Origin: Giardia muris
Lineage: Eukaryota > Fornicata > Diplomonadida > Hexamitidae
Assembly: GCA_006247105.1 (NCBI GenBank)
Contig: CM016926.1
Coordinates: 124,001 to 188,000 of the forward strand
Length of the DNA stretch: 64,000 nucleotides
Direction: 5' to 3'
Each line of letters opens with the position of its first letter. The stretch's first letter is position 1. Shown here piece after piece: positions 44,738 to 54,800 of this stretch. The notes below the pieces were generated by a model. It was not told where the DNA came from. It saw nothing but the letters and a program-made list of their open reading frames with translations, and searched no databases. Made by a program: the position numbers and the translations under genes.

Positions 44738-47700
44738 ATGTACCCACTCGCCTCTGAGAAGAAGTGCAAGCCGTTCCCCAAGACCTCGTGAACAACTGAC
44801 GTCGGTAACGAATACATTGCTCTTCGAGTGTAATCCTCTAACGTAACTGTTCCCAGTTCCAAGCCACCATTATCTTTAATGCAATGGTGATATACTAAGG
44901 CCTGTCCAGCAGATAAGTGTGTCACTCTATTTGAGACCGTTGAGGTGTGCATCTCAGAGTTGGATATATTAAATTCAGGGTCCATATCCATTACGGTGAT
45001 CGGTGTCCATCTTACCAGAAGTGGTGGTAAACATCTTGCCAAACCATAGGGGGCCGTCCTCGTCACCTCATCGATGATGATCGGAACACTACTTTGTAAC
45101 TCCTCAGAAGTGAGCTTATATCTTCTTACCCTACATATCAACATGTCACGGCTTAACTCTCGCCGGTTCCCTTCATCCTCCAGGTTGATCTGGTTATTCT
45201 CAAGCGTATACTTCAGAGAGTCGATGGTATCTCGTTGTACCTTCGCCGAGTTAAAGAGGAATGATTCTTCCTTCGTTCTTCCATAGAATAATCCGATCCC
45301 CGCCAAATAAGGAAGCACATCGCTTTGAGGATGCACCGAGATGACTATCCCACCACTGATACAGGAATAACTCCTATAGAGGGCCTCAAAAAGGTCTGCA
45401 AGCACGACAGTTCCCGCGTATAAACGCGCGTCCGGTGAAAAGAGCGAGGGGAACGTCGTCACTAGTCCTGCGACCGTGTTCTCACCATAGATGACTCCAC
45501 GCATCCCTCGATATCGTCCTGCAAGCAGCTTCATCGAACACCGTGGCCTACAAGCCATTGAGGAGTGATGTACGTCGCAATACTCAAAGGCCGGCGCAGA
45601 CCCTGCAACAACCCGACTTGAGAGGCAGGCAACAACGAAGATGTTGAAGACATCGAGTCTCCGTTCGGAAAGCTGGGCTTTGATGAGGGTTTCGGTTGCG
45701 AGCGTGACCCAAACTCCTTCGTTACCATCTCCATTCTCGTCATCCGTATCCATATCGACTAATCTTGGTAGACAGTGGGCAGCGGAGTCACGAATCTTGT
45801 GGCAAAGGTAGCTTGCAATGGAAGTGTGGACGGTCTTTGAGAAGGTCAGGGGATAGGAGCTCGGGCCAAGCTGACAGAGTAGCTTGGACATGAGGACTCG
45901 TTCAGGAATTAATCCCTTTTCAACAACCCAAAGGCAAGGGTAGACATGGTCATTGAACATCGATATATATGCCATCAGGGCGGGAGAGGAGGTGAAGGCG
46001 GCCTTGGAGACGCATGGAGGATGCATAAGACGAATGTATGGCCAGCCAATAGCCTCATCCGGACAAGCGGAGAAGTCTCCATCGGTACGCCGCTCCTCCA
46101 CAAGCTCTGCCGTTGTCAGGACATAAGCCACGCTGAAGTCCACCGCCGTAGCCGCAAAGTGGTCGTACGGCTCTGCTAGTTGTTCCACATACTTCTGGGA
46201 GTTGTACTTCTGCTCAAGGAACTTGTGGCACCGGACGACGTGTTGCGTGTAGAAGAATGGGACGGCTTCCGGGGGTGGAATCATCGAGTTCAGCCAGCTA
46301 TTGGCGAAAAGATTCCCACCAGTCTCACGAATGACTTCGGATTGGCCAAAGCAATGGGTAGGGGAAAGAAGGGCATACCGGATGACTGTCACACGTAAGT
46401 TAAGCTGGGTTAGTGTCGTCAAAACCTCCTTGTGGATTGTCTTGTAAAATGATCCTGCTAATGCCTTTGTAACAACACGTACATTCGATGGCGCTTGTAT
46501 GCTATTAAAATAGGTTGTGGGAAGGAAGCTTGTCAGAATCAAGCACAAGTCCTCTGTTTTCCCATTCAAAGATACTGTCATAACGATAGGAATGTAACGA
46601 TAAACTTTGTCTCCATATTGTGCTTGTGATGTGCGTATAAGACTCACCTTCCCTAGCTTCTCCACACTTGGTGCATCAGTGCACTTAGCACCTGGTACTT
46701 CAAGATTAGCACAAACGAAGTACGTTTCTGGTAAAACCTTAGAGACGTTATCCATGCCGAATTCAGCCTCCTCGACGCCCACTCCTGACACGTGTGGGGC
46801 CAAGCTACGCAGGGTCAAGACGAGTGGTGAGTTATCGTCTATATCAGCTTGTGGAAAGTACACGCTCCAATTGAGAAGACCACCACGCGAAATGACAAAG
46901 GGGTAATGAAACTGATTTCTCAGGCTTTGAGTCAATGCCCCAAGGAGTGGGCATGCTAGAAAGTGACCTAATGTTTGTTGAATAATGATCGTTGGAACTC
47001 GCTTTGGCAAAGGCTCAAGTGCCGAGCAAGTGAGTGTGGATAGCCAAGAACAAGTCATCGAGTGCACTTCTGTAAAGTCTGAAGCTGGCGCATCGCTAGT
47101 AACGAGATCGGCAAGTAGAAGGCCTTGAGACGATGAGGTTGAGGAGGATAGAGAAATCTCCGCTTTCATCTCATCACCTATTGAAATGTTGATCGGATCC
47201 TCTTCTGGAGATGCGGAAACAAGATGTTCTGGCAGATCCACTTGTACCTCTGTACCTGCTGTCAAGTGTACTTTCTCAAGCGCTTCTCGTTCATAGGTAT
47301 ATACCGCTTCGAGTTCTTTCAGGTCGAGTTTGAAGGTAACCTTTGAAGGCAATGCAGACAAAGGCCGAAGGGCAAAGTCATCAATAGGAACCGCCTCCGG
47401 AGTGTTAGGAAATGAACCTCTTGAAGAGAGCATCGACTCTGTTTCCCGATGTGTAACCCTTTGTTCTCGAACACGAGTGAGTAAGCAAAGAGCAACCTTC
47501 TTCTTAGGAGCATCAATACTTGCCTGAATAGAGGCTTCAATGGCATCCAGGACTTCTAGAGGGCTAGTGGAAAGGGCCTCATCGAGAGCCTTCCAGGTGT
47601 GTGATACTTGTTCATCTGACTGAGGAGTACCAAATTGCTCACAGAAGGATAAAAGCTCCGAGGCTAATGGGTGACTGACCTCTTCTACCGGTGATTCGGG

Positions 47701-47892
47701 TGGTTCGGGAGTCGGCAGGGGAGAAGGACAGTGTTCTCGAACAAATAGGTGAACCTGTCGAGACCCAAAGAAGTGAGCCGCGAAATCTCGAATATCAGCT
47801 GGTTGGGAATGAAGGACCTCGGCCACGAAGAGGCAGAGCATATAGCGGAGCTCGGGGTGAGCACGGACATACGCCGTGCCCGGAGCATCCAT
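44734..47892 (-). CDS. Large protein with N-terminal RIIa-like docking domain
   Basis: A 1052-residue protein. Residues about 10-48 read HPELRYMLCLFVAEVLHSQPADIRDFAAHFF in two parts, YMLCLFVAEVLHSQP and ADIRDFAAHFF, which match the RIIa dimerisation/docking fold (V..QP.DI..FAA.YF) of PKA regulatory subunits and sperm/axoneme proteins such as SPA17 and ROPN1. Such domains dimerise and bind amphipathic helices of anchoring proteins. About 60-270 is disordered and acidic. The remaining 780 residues are globular, mixed alpha/beta and not recognised. A flagellar role is inference. The start at 47892 follows GGAGTAAATAACTGA, only 8 bases from the thioredoxin reductase stop. Confidence 0.75.
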   Translation of the reverse strand: MDAPGTAYVRAHPELRYMLCLFVAEVLHSQPADIRDFAAHFFGSRQVHLFVREHCPSPLPTPEPPESPVEEVSHPLASELLSFCEQFGTPQSDEQVSHTWKALDEALSTSPLEVLDAIEASIQASIDAPKKKVALCLLTRVREQRVTHRETESMLSSRGSFPNTPEAVPIDDFALRPLSALPSKVTFKLDLKELEAVYTYEREALEKVHLTAGTEVQVDLPEHLVSASPEEDPINISIGDEMKAEISLSSSTSSSQGLLLADLVTSDAPASDFTEVHSMTCSWLSTLTCSALEPLPKRVPTIIIQQTLGHFLACPLLGALTQSLRNQFHYPFVISRGGLLNWSVYFPQADIDDNSPLVLTLRSLAPHVSGVGVEEAEFGMDNVSKVLPETYFVCANLEVPGAKCTDAPSVEKLGKVSLIRTSQAQYGDKVYRYIPIVMTVSLNGKTEDLCLILTSFLPTTYFNSIQAPSNVRVVTKALAGSFYKTIHKEVLTTLTQLNLRVTVIRYALLSPTHCFGQSEVIRETGGNLFANSWLNSMIPPPEAVPFFYTQHVVRCHKFLEQKYNSQKYVEQLAEPYDHFAATAVDFSVAYVLTTAELVEERRTDGDFSACPDEAIGWPYIRLMHPPCVSKAAFTSSPALMAYISMFNDHVYPCLWVVEKGLIPERVLMSKLLCQLGPSSYPLTFSKTVHTSIASYLCHKIRDSAAHCLPRLVDMDTDDENGDGNEGVWVTLATETLIKAQLSERRLDVFNIFVVACLSSRVVAGSAPAFEYCDVHHSSMACRPRCSMKLLAGRYRGMRGVIYGENTVAGLVTTFPSLFSPDARLYAGTVVLADLFEALYRSYSCISGGIVISVHPQSDVLPYLAGIGLFYGRTKEESFLFNSAKVQRDTIDSLKYTLENNQINLEDEGNRRELSRDMLICRVRRYKLTSEELQSSVPIIIDEVTRTAPYGLARCLPPLLVRWTPITVMDMDPEFNISNSEMHTSTVSNRVTHLSAGQALVYHHCIKDNGGLELGTVTLEDYTRRAMYSLPTSVVHEVLGNGLHFFSEASGYI

Positions 47893-47900
47893 TCAGTTAT

Positions 47901-48836
47901 TTACTCCTTAGATGCAAGCCAGCGCTCCGCATCAAGCGCAGCGGCGCAGCCAGACCCGGCAGCGTAGACCGCCTGGCGATAAATCTTATCGCAGCAATCC
48001 CCGGCTGCAAAGACGCCCTCAACAGACGTCCTCTGGTAGGGATGCTGAACAAGCTTCACGTAGCCAGACTCATCGAGATCAATCTGCTCGGGATTTAGGA
48101 ATTTCGTCTGAGGGTCATGACCGACAGCCCAATAAAGGGCACGGGTTGGGAGCTCACGCTTCTCACCAGTCTTAAGATTCCTGATGACGACGGAGGTCGC
48201 CGTCTTGTCATCGCCCTTGATCTCGTCAATTGCGCTATCGTAGATGATCTCGATGTTCGGGTTCCTCTTCACGCGGTCGGACATCGCCGCAGACGCCCGG
48301 AACTGATCACGGCGTAAGACCATATACACCTTCTTGGCAATCTTGGAGATGTACGTGGCCTCCTCGCAAGCAACGTCTCCACCGCCAACAACGATGCACT
48401 CCTGGTCCTTCGCCATCATTGAGTCGCAAACGGCACAAGCAGAGACTCCCTTCTGCCAGTACTTCTCCTCGCCGGTGGGGTGAAGGCGACGAGCCGTCGA
48501 CCCGGTCGCGATGATGAGAGAGTCAGCCTCGGTGACATCATCTCCATAGCCATGGGAGATACGGAATGGGCGCTTGCTCAGATCGACGAACTTCACGTCC
48601 TCGTAAAGAAGCTCGGCACCGCAGTGCTCAGCCTGTTCCGACATGTTCTGGATCAGATTTGGGCCAAGGATCGACTTATGAGAGGGGAAGTTCTCGACCT
48701 CCGTTGTAGTGAAGAGCTGGGAGGAGTGTTCCATCCCAACGAAGACCAAGGGAGATAGGTTGGCACGCGCGGCATAGATCGCCGCGGAAAGGCCGGCAGG
48801 TCCACCACCAATGATTGCGACGCGGACGTGCTTCAT
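47901..48836 (-). CDS. Thioredoxin reductase, low-molecular-weight type
   Basis: A 311-residue flavoenzyme that passes electrons from NADPH through FAD to a redox-active disulfide. The FAD-binding motif GGGPAGLSAAIYAARA is at the N-terminus, the active-site pair CAVC at about residue 134, the NADPH site GGGDVACEEATYI follows, and GVFAAGDC closes the FAD domain. All key residues are present. This bacterial-type enzyme replaces glutathione reductase in Giardia and is known there to reduce oxygen and nitroimidazole drugs. The start at 48836 is preceded by GAGAAAAAAA. It is head to tail with the RIIa-like gene, 8 bases apart. Confidence 0.95.
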   Translation of the reverse strand: MKHVRVAIIGGGPAGLSAAIYAARANLSPLVFVGMEHSSQLFTTTEVENFPSHKSILGPNLIQNMSEQAEHCGAELLYEDVKFVDLSKRPFRISHGYGDDVTEADSLIIATGSTARRLHPTGEEKYWQKGVSACAVCDSMMAKDQECIVVGGGDVACEEATYISKIAKKVYMVLRRDQFRASAAMSDRVKRNPNIEIIYDSAIDEIKGDDKTATSVVIRNLKTGEKRELPTRALYWAVGHDPQTKFLNPEQIDLDESGYVKLVQHPYQRTSVEGVFAAGDCCDKIYRQAVYAAGSGCAAALDAERWLASKE

Positions 48837-49095
48837 TTTTTTTCTCCATCTCGAAGAGAGGCAACCATGAAGTTGATTAGTGGATATGATGCATCTGGAG
48901 CTCCTTTTCCACGAGTACCTTGATACTATACCTGAAGACCGACGAATTGGGACCAGATGAGGAAGTTGGTGGTTAACGAGACCTGAAGAGGCTCAATCTT
49001 GACTCTCAAGTTGGAGAGTGGAGGACTTTGGTTTACTATGGATGAACGCTATGGAGAAGCCTCTTTATAGTGAAGAGAATCATCCTGGGTTATGA

Positions 49096-49521
49096 CTAGA
49101 GCGACGAGTTATCGAGAGTTTGGAAATGTGTCCGGAGCGTATCCAGGTCTTTAGCGAGCCGTGAACTGGACAGTCCACGTTGCTGAATATCCTCTTGCAA
49201 CCGCTCAAGCTCAATGAGTACATTCATGCGCCGGATAGTCGTCTGTATGGCCGCAATCGATTGATTAACCGCGTTCAGGCGCTGTACCGCGTCCTTGTTG
49301 GCCCTCTCCAGCTGCTTCTTGTTGATAAGTCGTATCCGGGCCATCCTCTCATTCCCTACCCGCACGTACGCCTTGGCATCTCTACGGAGTCGGTCCATCT
49401 CTTCTCCATTCCTCTGTATGCGTTCCAGGAGCTGCTCCCTTTGCCGAACCATGGCCTGGTATGACTTCTGGAGGTGATGATAGTTCCGGAGCTTCTGTGC
49501 AATCCTAAACGGCAGTGGCAT
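49096..49521 (-). CDS. Small coiled-coil protein
   Basis: A 141-residue protein starting MPLPFRIAQK at 49521, chosen because ACACAAAA precedes it; an in-frame ATG at 49548 adds nine residues. Almost the whole chain is a charged helix rich in Arg, Gln, Leu and Asn (REQLLERIQRNGEEMDRLRR, RLNAVNQSIAAIQTTIRRM), so it probably dimerises as a coiled coil. No family is recognised. It is divergent from RUVBL1, the start codons being 97 bases apart. The 259 bases between it and thioredoxin reductase hold nothing I can identify. Confidence 0.7.
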   Translation of the reverse strand: MPLPFRIAQKLRNYHHLQKSYQAMVRQREQLLERIQRNGEEMDRLRRDAKAYVRVGNERMARIRLINKKQLERANKDAVQRLNAVNQSIAAIQTTIRRMNVLIELERLQEDIQQRGLSSSRLAKDLDTLRTHFQTLDNSSL

Positions 49522-49618
49522 TTTTGTGTTGAAGGCAACAGTCGACAAGGAGGTCTTGCAAGGGTATCTGGCATGAGATACTTAATGCTTCACTCTCCTA
49601 GTGGTCTCAAAAATCTTA

Positions 49619-51028
49619 ATGGTAAAGGTTGAGATCGAGCAAGTCACCTCCGACAAGCAGCGTCGTATTGACGCTCACTCGCATATCAAGAAACTTGGTC
49701 TTACCAACGAGGGGGCTGCCGAGGCGATCTCCAGCGGCTTCGTTGGGCAGGAGATGGCTCGTGAGGCAGCAGGGTTGGTGGTCGAATTGATTCGACAAAA
49801 GAAGCTTGCTGGAAGGTCGGTCCTACTTGCCGGGCCTTCCTCCACCGGGAAGACCGCCATTTCCCTCGCTATCGCTCGCGAGCTTGGTGAGACGGTCCCA
49901 TTTGCACATCTCGTCGCCTCGGAGGTGTATAGTGCAGAGGTCAAGAAGACCGAAGTCCTTATGGAACACTTTCGACGTGCCATTGGTCTTAGGATCAAGG
50001 AGGTGAAGGAGGTCTTCGAAGGAGAGGTGAAGTCCATCAATGTCATTGAAGCACCATCAACAGGTGGTGCTACTGGGTCTCCAACGGTCAGTAAGGTTCA
50101 TATTACCTTAGAGACTCGTAAGGCTCATCGTGAGTTGAAGCTTGATGGTGCGATCTTCCAACAGCTTGAGGCTCAGAAGATTCGTGTTGGAGACGTGATT
50201 TATATAGAGGCGAACTCTGGCCTCGTCAAGCGTCTTGGCCGATCAGATAGGTTAGCCTCAGATGCTCAGCTTGAATCTGATATCTATGTCCCAGTTCCAA
50301 AGGGAGATGTTCATCGAAAGCGTGAGGTCGTTCAGGACATCACCCTTCATGACCTTGACGTAGCGAACGCTAACCCACGTGGAGGACAAGATTTGGTCTC
50401 GATCATGAACCAGTTCAACAAGATTCGAAAGACCGAGATTACAGACAAACTACGTGGGGAGATTGATAAGGTCGTCTCAAGGTATGTTGATCAAGGGATT
50501 TGTGAGCTTCAATCCGGGTTGCTCTTCATCGATGAGTCACACCTCCTCGATCTTGAATGTTTCTCCTTCCTCAATAAGGCCATGGAAAGCCCTCTCGCAC
50601 CAGTCATCATCTTCGCAACAAACCGTGGGGTTTGTGAGATCCGTGGAAGTGATGGGATCAGATCTCCTCATGGCCTTCCACGTGACCTTCTTGATCGCGT
50701 TCTAATCATTAAGACCCTCCCTTATAATGCTCAAGAGATTAGACAGATTCTAGCGACTCGTGCTTCAGTTGAGGAAATTCAAATCGCTGATGACGCCCTC
50801 GATCTACTGGCCGAGATCGGGACGAACTCAAGCCTTCGTTATGCCATGCAATTGATGTCTCCGGCGCTCGTCGTCGCTAAGCTCGAGCATGCAGGTGCTT
50901 TGTCCGTTCCCGATTCAGGAAACGTCCTCGTTACTGTCGAGCATGTCCGGGAGGTTGCTGGCCTCTTCATGGATGCCCGTTCCGCCGTAGAACGTATCCA
51001 AGCAGATGCGGATGGTTACTTGAAGTAA
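49619..51028 (+). CDS. RUVBL1: RuvB-like 1 AAA+ ATPase (pontin/TIP49)
   Basis: A 469-residue AAA+ ATPase, partner of RUVBL2 in hexamers that serve chromatin remodelling, box C/D snoRNP assembly and PIKK maturation in the nucleus. It shows HIKKLGL, GQEMAREAAG, Walker A GPSSTGKT near residue 72, the DII insert (about 120-290), Walker B FIDESH near 304, IFATNRG and LLDRVLII. RUVBL1 is favoured over RUVBL2 by SEVYSAEVKKTEVLMEHFR and by TLHDLDVANA. Walker A is usually GPPGTGKT and Walker B DEVH, but the Lys, Thr, Asp and Glu are kept. The ATG at 49619 follows CAAAAATCTTA. AGTAAAC overlaps the stop. Confidence 0.93.
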   Translation: MVKVEIEQVTSDKQRRIDAHSHIKKLGLTNEGAAEAISSGFVGQEMAREAAGLVVELIRQKKLAGRSVLLAGPSSTGKTAISLAIARELGETVPFAHLVASEVYSAEVKKTEVLMEHFRRAIGLRIKEVKEVFEGEVKSINVIEAPSTGGATGSPTVSKVHITLETRKAHRELKLDGAIFQQLEAQKIRVGDVIYIEANSGLVKRLGRSDRLASDAQLESDIYVPVPKGDVHRKREVVQDITLHDLDVANANPRGGQDLVSIMNQFNKIRKTEITDKLRGEIDKVVSRYVDQGICELQSGLLFIDESHLLDLECFSFLNKAMESPLAPVIIFATNRGVCEIRGSDGIRSPHGLPRDLLDRVLIIKTLPYNAQEIRQILATRASVEEIQIADDALDLLAEIGTNSSLRYAMQLMSPALVVAKLEHAGALSVPDSGNVLVTVEHVREVAGLFMDARSAVERIQADADGYLK

Positions 51029-51068
51029 ACGCCGCTAGTATTGATGAATACTGTAACTGAACAGAAAA

Positions 51069-51842
51069 ATGCCGATTGCGACTGGGCCGGTGCCTGCGGA
51101 ATGCTGGACAGACATCAAAAAGGCCGCGAAGGAGGGGATGGAAGCGTCCTTCCGACTCTTGGAAAACGGTGCGTGGAAGGATCCTAAGATCGAGGAGGGT
51201 CTCAGCGTCACTACGGCAACTGTAGACGGTTCGAAGTGTCACGCATTAAAGGCGGAGCTTGAGATCCCTTATCCTCCACAGAGTTGTGTTGCAGCGGCAC
51301 TTCAGAACCTCGAGATACCGATTGGCTCATCTTCCAACAACACGCGTTTCCTTGCACGCAAACCTTTCTGGGAGAACGATGAAGGTCGTCAGAAGTGCGA
51401 ACAAGTTGCAGCTTATTACAACCCGAATTCCTTCGCAACAAGCACAGAGCCCTCCTATGACTTGTATCTGCTTGTCCAATACGTCGTCGCGTCGCCCTCG
51501 TCGCTCATTGCGCCAAGAGAGTTTGTGACTGCACGCCATTGCCAAGAGCTTGAGAAGGGACCCAATGGCCGTCGCTTTTGTATCTCTAGTGTATCATGGG
51601 AACCATCTAACCTCACGACGATCTTTCCTGAGAGTGACAAGACCGAGAAGTGGGTTCGAGGCACTCTTCATGCCCAATTGTATCTCTTTGAGGAGACTTC
51701 GGGTGGAAAGACTAAGGCGACCTTCCTAGTCCATTCCGACCCACAAGGCAGCGTTCCCGCTGCCCTGGTGAACAAAACATTGGTCAACCAGGCGAAAGCA
51801 TTGACGGAGATCGATGTATGTCTGAAATCCCTAGTAAAGTGA
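51069..51842 (+). CDS. START-domain lipid-transfer protein
   Basis: A 257-residue protein with a single START domain covering about residues 10-250. Visible features are PPQSCVAAALQNLE near the start of the fold, APREFVTARHC, FCISSVSW and the C-terminal signature HSDPQGSVPAALVNKTL. START domains bind sterols, phospholipids or ceramide in a deep pocket. Giardia scavenges most lipids from its host, so an intracellular lipid carrier fits, but the ligand is not predictable here. There is no signal peptide or membrane span, so it is likely cytosolic. The start follows CTGAACAGAAAA, 40 bases after the RUVBL1 stop. AGTAAAG overlaps the end. Confidence 0.88.
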   Translation: MPIATGPVPAECWTDIKKAAKEGMEASFRLLENGAWKDPKIEEGLSVTTATVDGSKCHALKAELEIPYPPQSCVAAALQNLEIPIGSSSNNTRFLARKPFWENDEGRQKCEQVAAYYNPNSFATSTEPSYDLYLLVQYVVASPSSLIAPREFVTARHCQELEKGPNGRRFCISSVSWEPSNLTTIFPESDKTEKWVRGTLHAQLYLFEETSGGKTKATFLVHSDPQGSVPAALVNKTLVNQAKALTEIDVCLKSLVK

Positions 51843-51846
51843 TCTT

Positions 51847-54800
51847 TTACTCTCTAGTAATGGTTTCTATAAAGACCTGTTCGAGTTGACAGCTCTCGAC
51901 AGTCCAAGGATGAGTTAGAATCCCGAGTTGGTCAAGAACCTCAATGGACTCGGCTAGATCGGCATTGGAGGCAAAGTAGTATGACATCGTTGAACTAACT
52001 TGGTTCCATTTGTGCCGTTTGATGACTTGTCCCAGTGATGACCCAAGAATAGACTCATGCTTCATTCGAGCATCTTCTGAAGGCTCATGGAAGCCTTGCC
52101 AATACTCGGTCGTTGCAAAACAAACATCGATAATGAAATGGACACTACTATTAGCCGCAATATCCGCCAGACTTCCTTGAGCGATGATCTCTCCAAGTCG
52201 CATGATGCAACAGCGGTCAGCGAGAGCCTCAACCTCGGCCATGTCATGGGTCGTGATAATCATTGTACGAGAGAGTGAACGGCTTGCAAGGATTGCGGTC
52301 CAAATGTCCTTCTTAATCCGACTTGATAACCCAGTTGTAATCTCGTCGAGGCAAATCAAGGAGGGAGAGGAGACTAGGACCATGGCAAGAGTTAACCGCC
52401 GTTGCATTCCACCGGAAAGCTGAGTGACTCGTTTGTACCGATGTGCATACAACTCCACGGTCTTAAGGACGATCTCTATCGTTCGCATGTTCGGGACGAG
52501 CTGCTTGCACGTTATTCCGCTCACGATGATCATATGATCCAGGACTGTGAACTCCTTGAAGAGAAGATCTTCCTGTGGAACAATAGTTATTAATTCCCCA
52601 TGCTTCGTCCTTGGTGCGAAAAGATCGACGCGCGACGTATCGGCATCATTACGGACGCACCACGCATGTCCGGCCGTTGGCCGATGTAATCCAGTAAGCG
52701 CATGCATCAAAGTCGACTTTCCAGCCCCATTCCCACCAAGTAGAGCAAAAACCTCCCCCTTATTGATTTGAAACGAAACATCCTTGAGAGCAAGGTTTCC
52801 TGCCGCATATCGATGAATTGCGTGCGAGACATCCAAGTGGACTTGTCCTCCTGTCTCCAGTTTTCCTTCGGTACGAGTACTCATCAACTCGGACGTTGAG
52901 TGATTAGGTTGAAGTGAGATATTTGATGCATTGACATCAGATGCGTCAGAAGCTTCAGCATCGCAAGTACAATTACAGCTCCCATCTCTACAGCTCTTAC
53001 AACTAGAGTTTTCGAGGAAGTAGATACGCAACACACAGAGGCCAAAGTGAAAGGCCAAAATCACAACAGTCCCAATAAAAGGGCCAAGCGCGATGTACTT
53101 AAAGGATATTGTGTTCATAAGTTGCCAAAAGATCCCGAGTGAGGGGATGAAGATCTCAAGGACGGTCGAGACGGGTCCATCCATACGGATGACGGAGCAA
53201 TAGATGATGTCAACGAACATGAAGACGGCCGTCAGAAGGATGGTCATCCGCATACTCCTCGTGAGCAGGGCGATCAGAACGGCATAGATGGTGCAGCTGA
53301 GGGAGGCCATGAGGTAATTGAACAGAATAAAGACAACATTCCCGGGAGTGTTACCCCAAAGGAATTCCGGGATGCTGAACGCCATGATCAGAATACAAAT
53401 GAAGGACTGGACGAAGGACCAGACCGTATAGTAGACGATGTGGTGGCATAGATAGACGATTCGTATGACGTTGTGCAGCAGAAAGATCTTGACCAGCTGC
53501 TCCTCAAGCTCACGCGCCACTCGTGCGGCGACAATTAGCATCGGGACGAGGAAGACAAAGGGCATGCAATAGCTGCTAAGAAGCTCCATTTGACGCAACA
53601 CATTGATACGAGGGTCTGGAAAGTCAAAGGCCGGGTTCGAAAACATTGGCATAGCACTAACTGCTGACGTATAATTGAATTTGTATGCCTCCATAAGATC
53701 ACTCTCTGTTGCTGAGGGATTTGCCGTACGAATACGATCGAGTAGTTCCTTCCGGAAAAGTGCGCCAACAAAACGCGTCGGTACATCCAGGACCGTCAGT
53801 GAGAAGCTGGGATCAATGCGTAACGGGTTCTGTAGCGGGTTAAAGCCAAGAGAAGAGGAACCAGCCGGATATGGGAGTGAGGGGAAGAACGAATAACTGT
53901 TCTCAGTCCCCACTTTAAGATTAACTCTCGTCTCAGGGAACGCACGGATCTGCGTCCCTAGAGGGGGGAGAGGGGTGAAAAGGGTGTATGAGATATCCTT
54001 CCTTGTGGTCCCAGTCTTGAATTGAATGGTTGCTAGGGGCATATTATGGAAGCCTTCTCGGACAAAGGAGACCCCGTTTTCGGGTATGTCCCGTTCAGCA
54101 TCGGTGGGAAAATAGCGTACACTAGGCTGGGCCGAGTGGAACCGCTGCATAATCCGCTTCAGACTTGGCACGTAGATCACAAATTCGTCCTGGTATAAAG
54201 TGGTGCGTTGTACTGGCCCAGTAGTACCCCACTGGCAATTGTTCTCGCTATACCCAGGAGAATTCTTATCCATACACGGATAGATCGTATTTGTCAACGT
54301 ATTGTACGGTTTGACTAACGCAAAGACGTTATCTGGATCACTGAGAGGATTAACCATCTCAGGGTATGCCTTATACATGGAGATGTACTGGTCCAACGTT
54401 GCAGGAGAGGAGACCTCCTGTGCAGTTGTTGCCTTGTATGTGAGCACATCAGCTGCTGTCATTGTTAATGAAATAGCCCCGAGGGTAGGGTTCTTCTCAA
54501 CGTTGAGTTGATCTCCAACTAATTGATAACTAGCTTGATCTGTCACGACGGCCATGTAAGCCCAATTGGCTATTGAGGACAGGTCACTTCTGGGAACTTG
54601 AATATACGAATTGTCGCCCTGAGTGATTCTGAGGTTATTAGGATTGTCGAGCCCAAGCATCTTGAAGTAGACTTGGCAGACGGGCTCCAAGGGAAGAAGT
54701 TGATAGTTGATCCCGAAGCCATTTTTCCGCTCGGCAAAGCAAGTAGAGATTTGGGAGTTGATAATCCCAGTAGGGTTACTGACACAGGTCTGAAGGCAAC

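Noticed and set aside
49601..49618. Upstream GTG as start of RUVBL1
   Set aside because: A non-ATG start is not expected in Giardia, and the ATG at 49619 follows an A/T-rich initiator.
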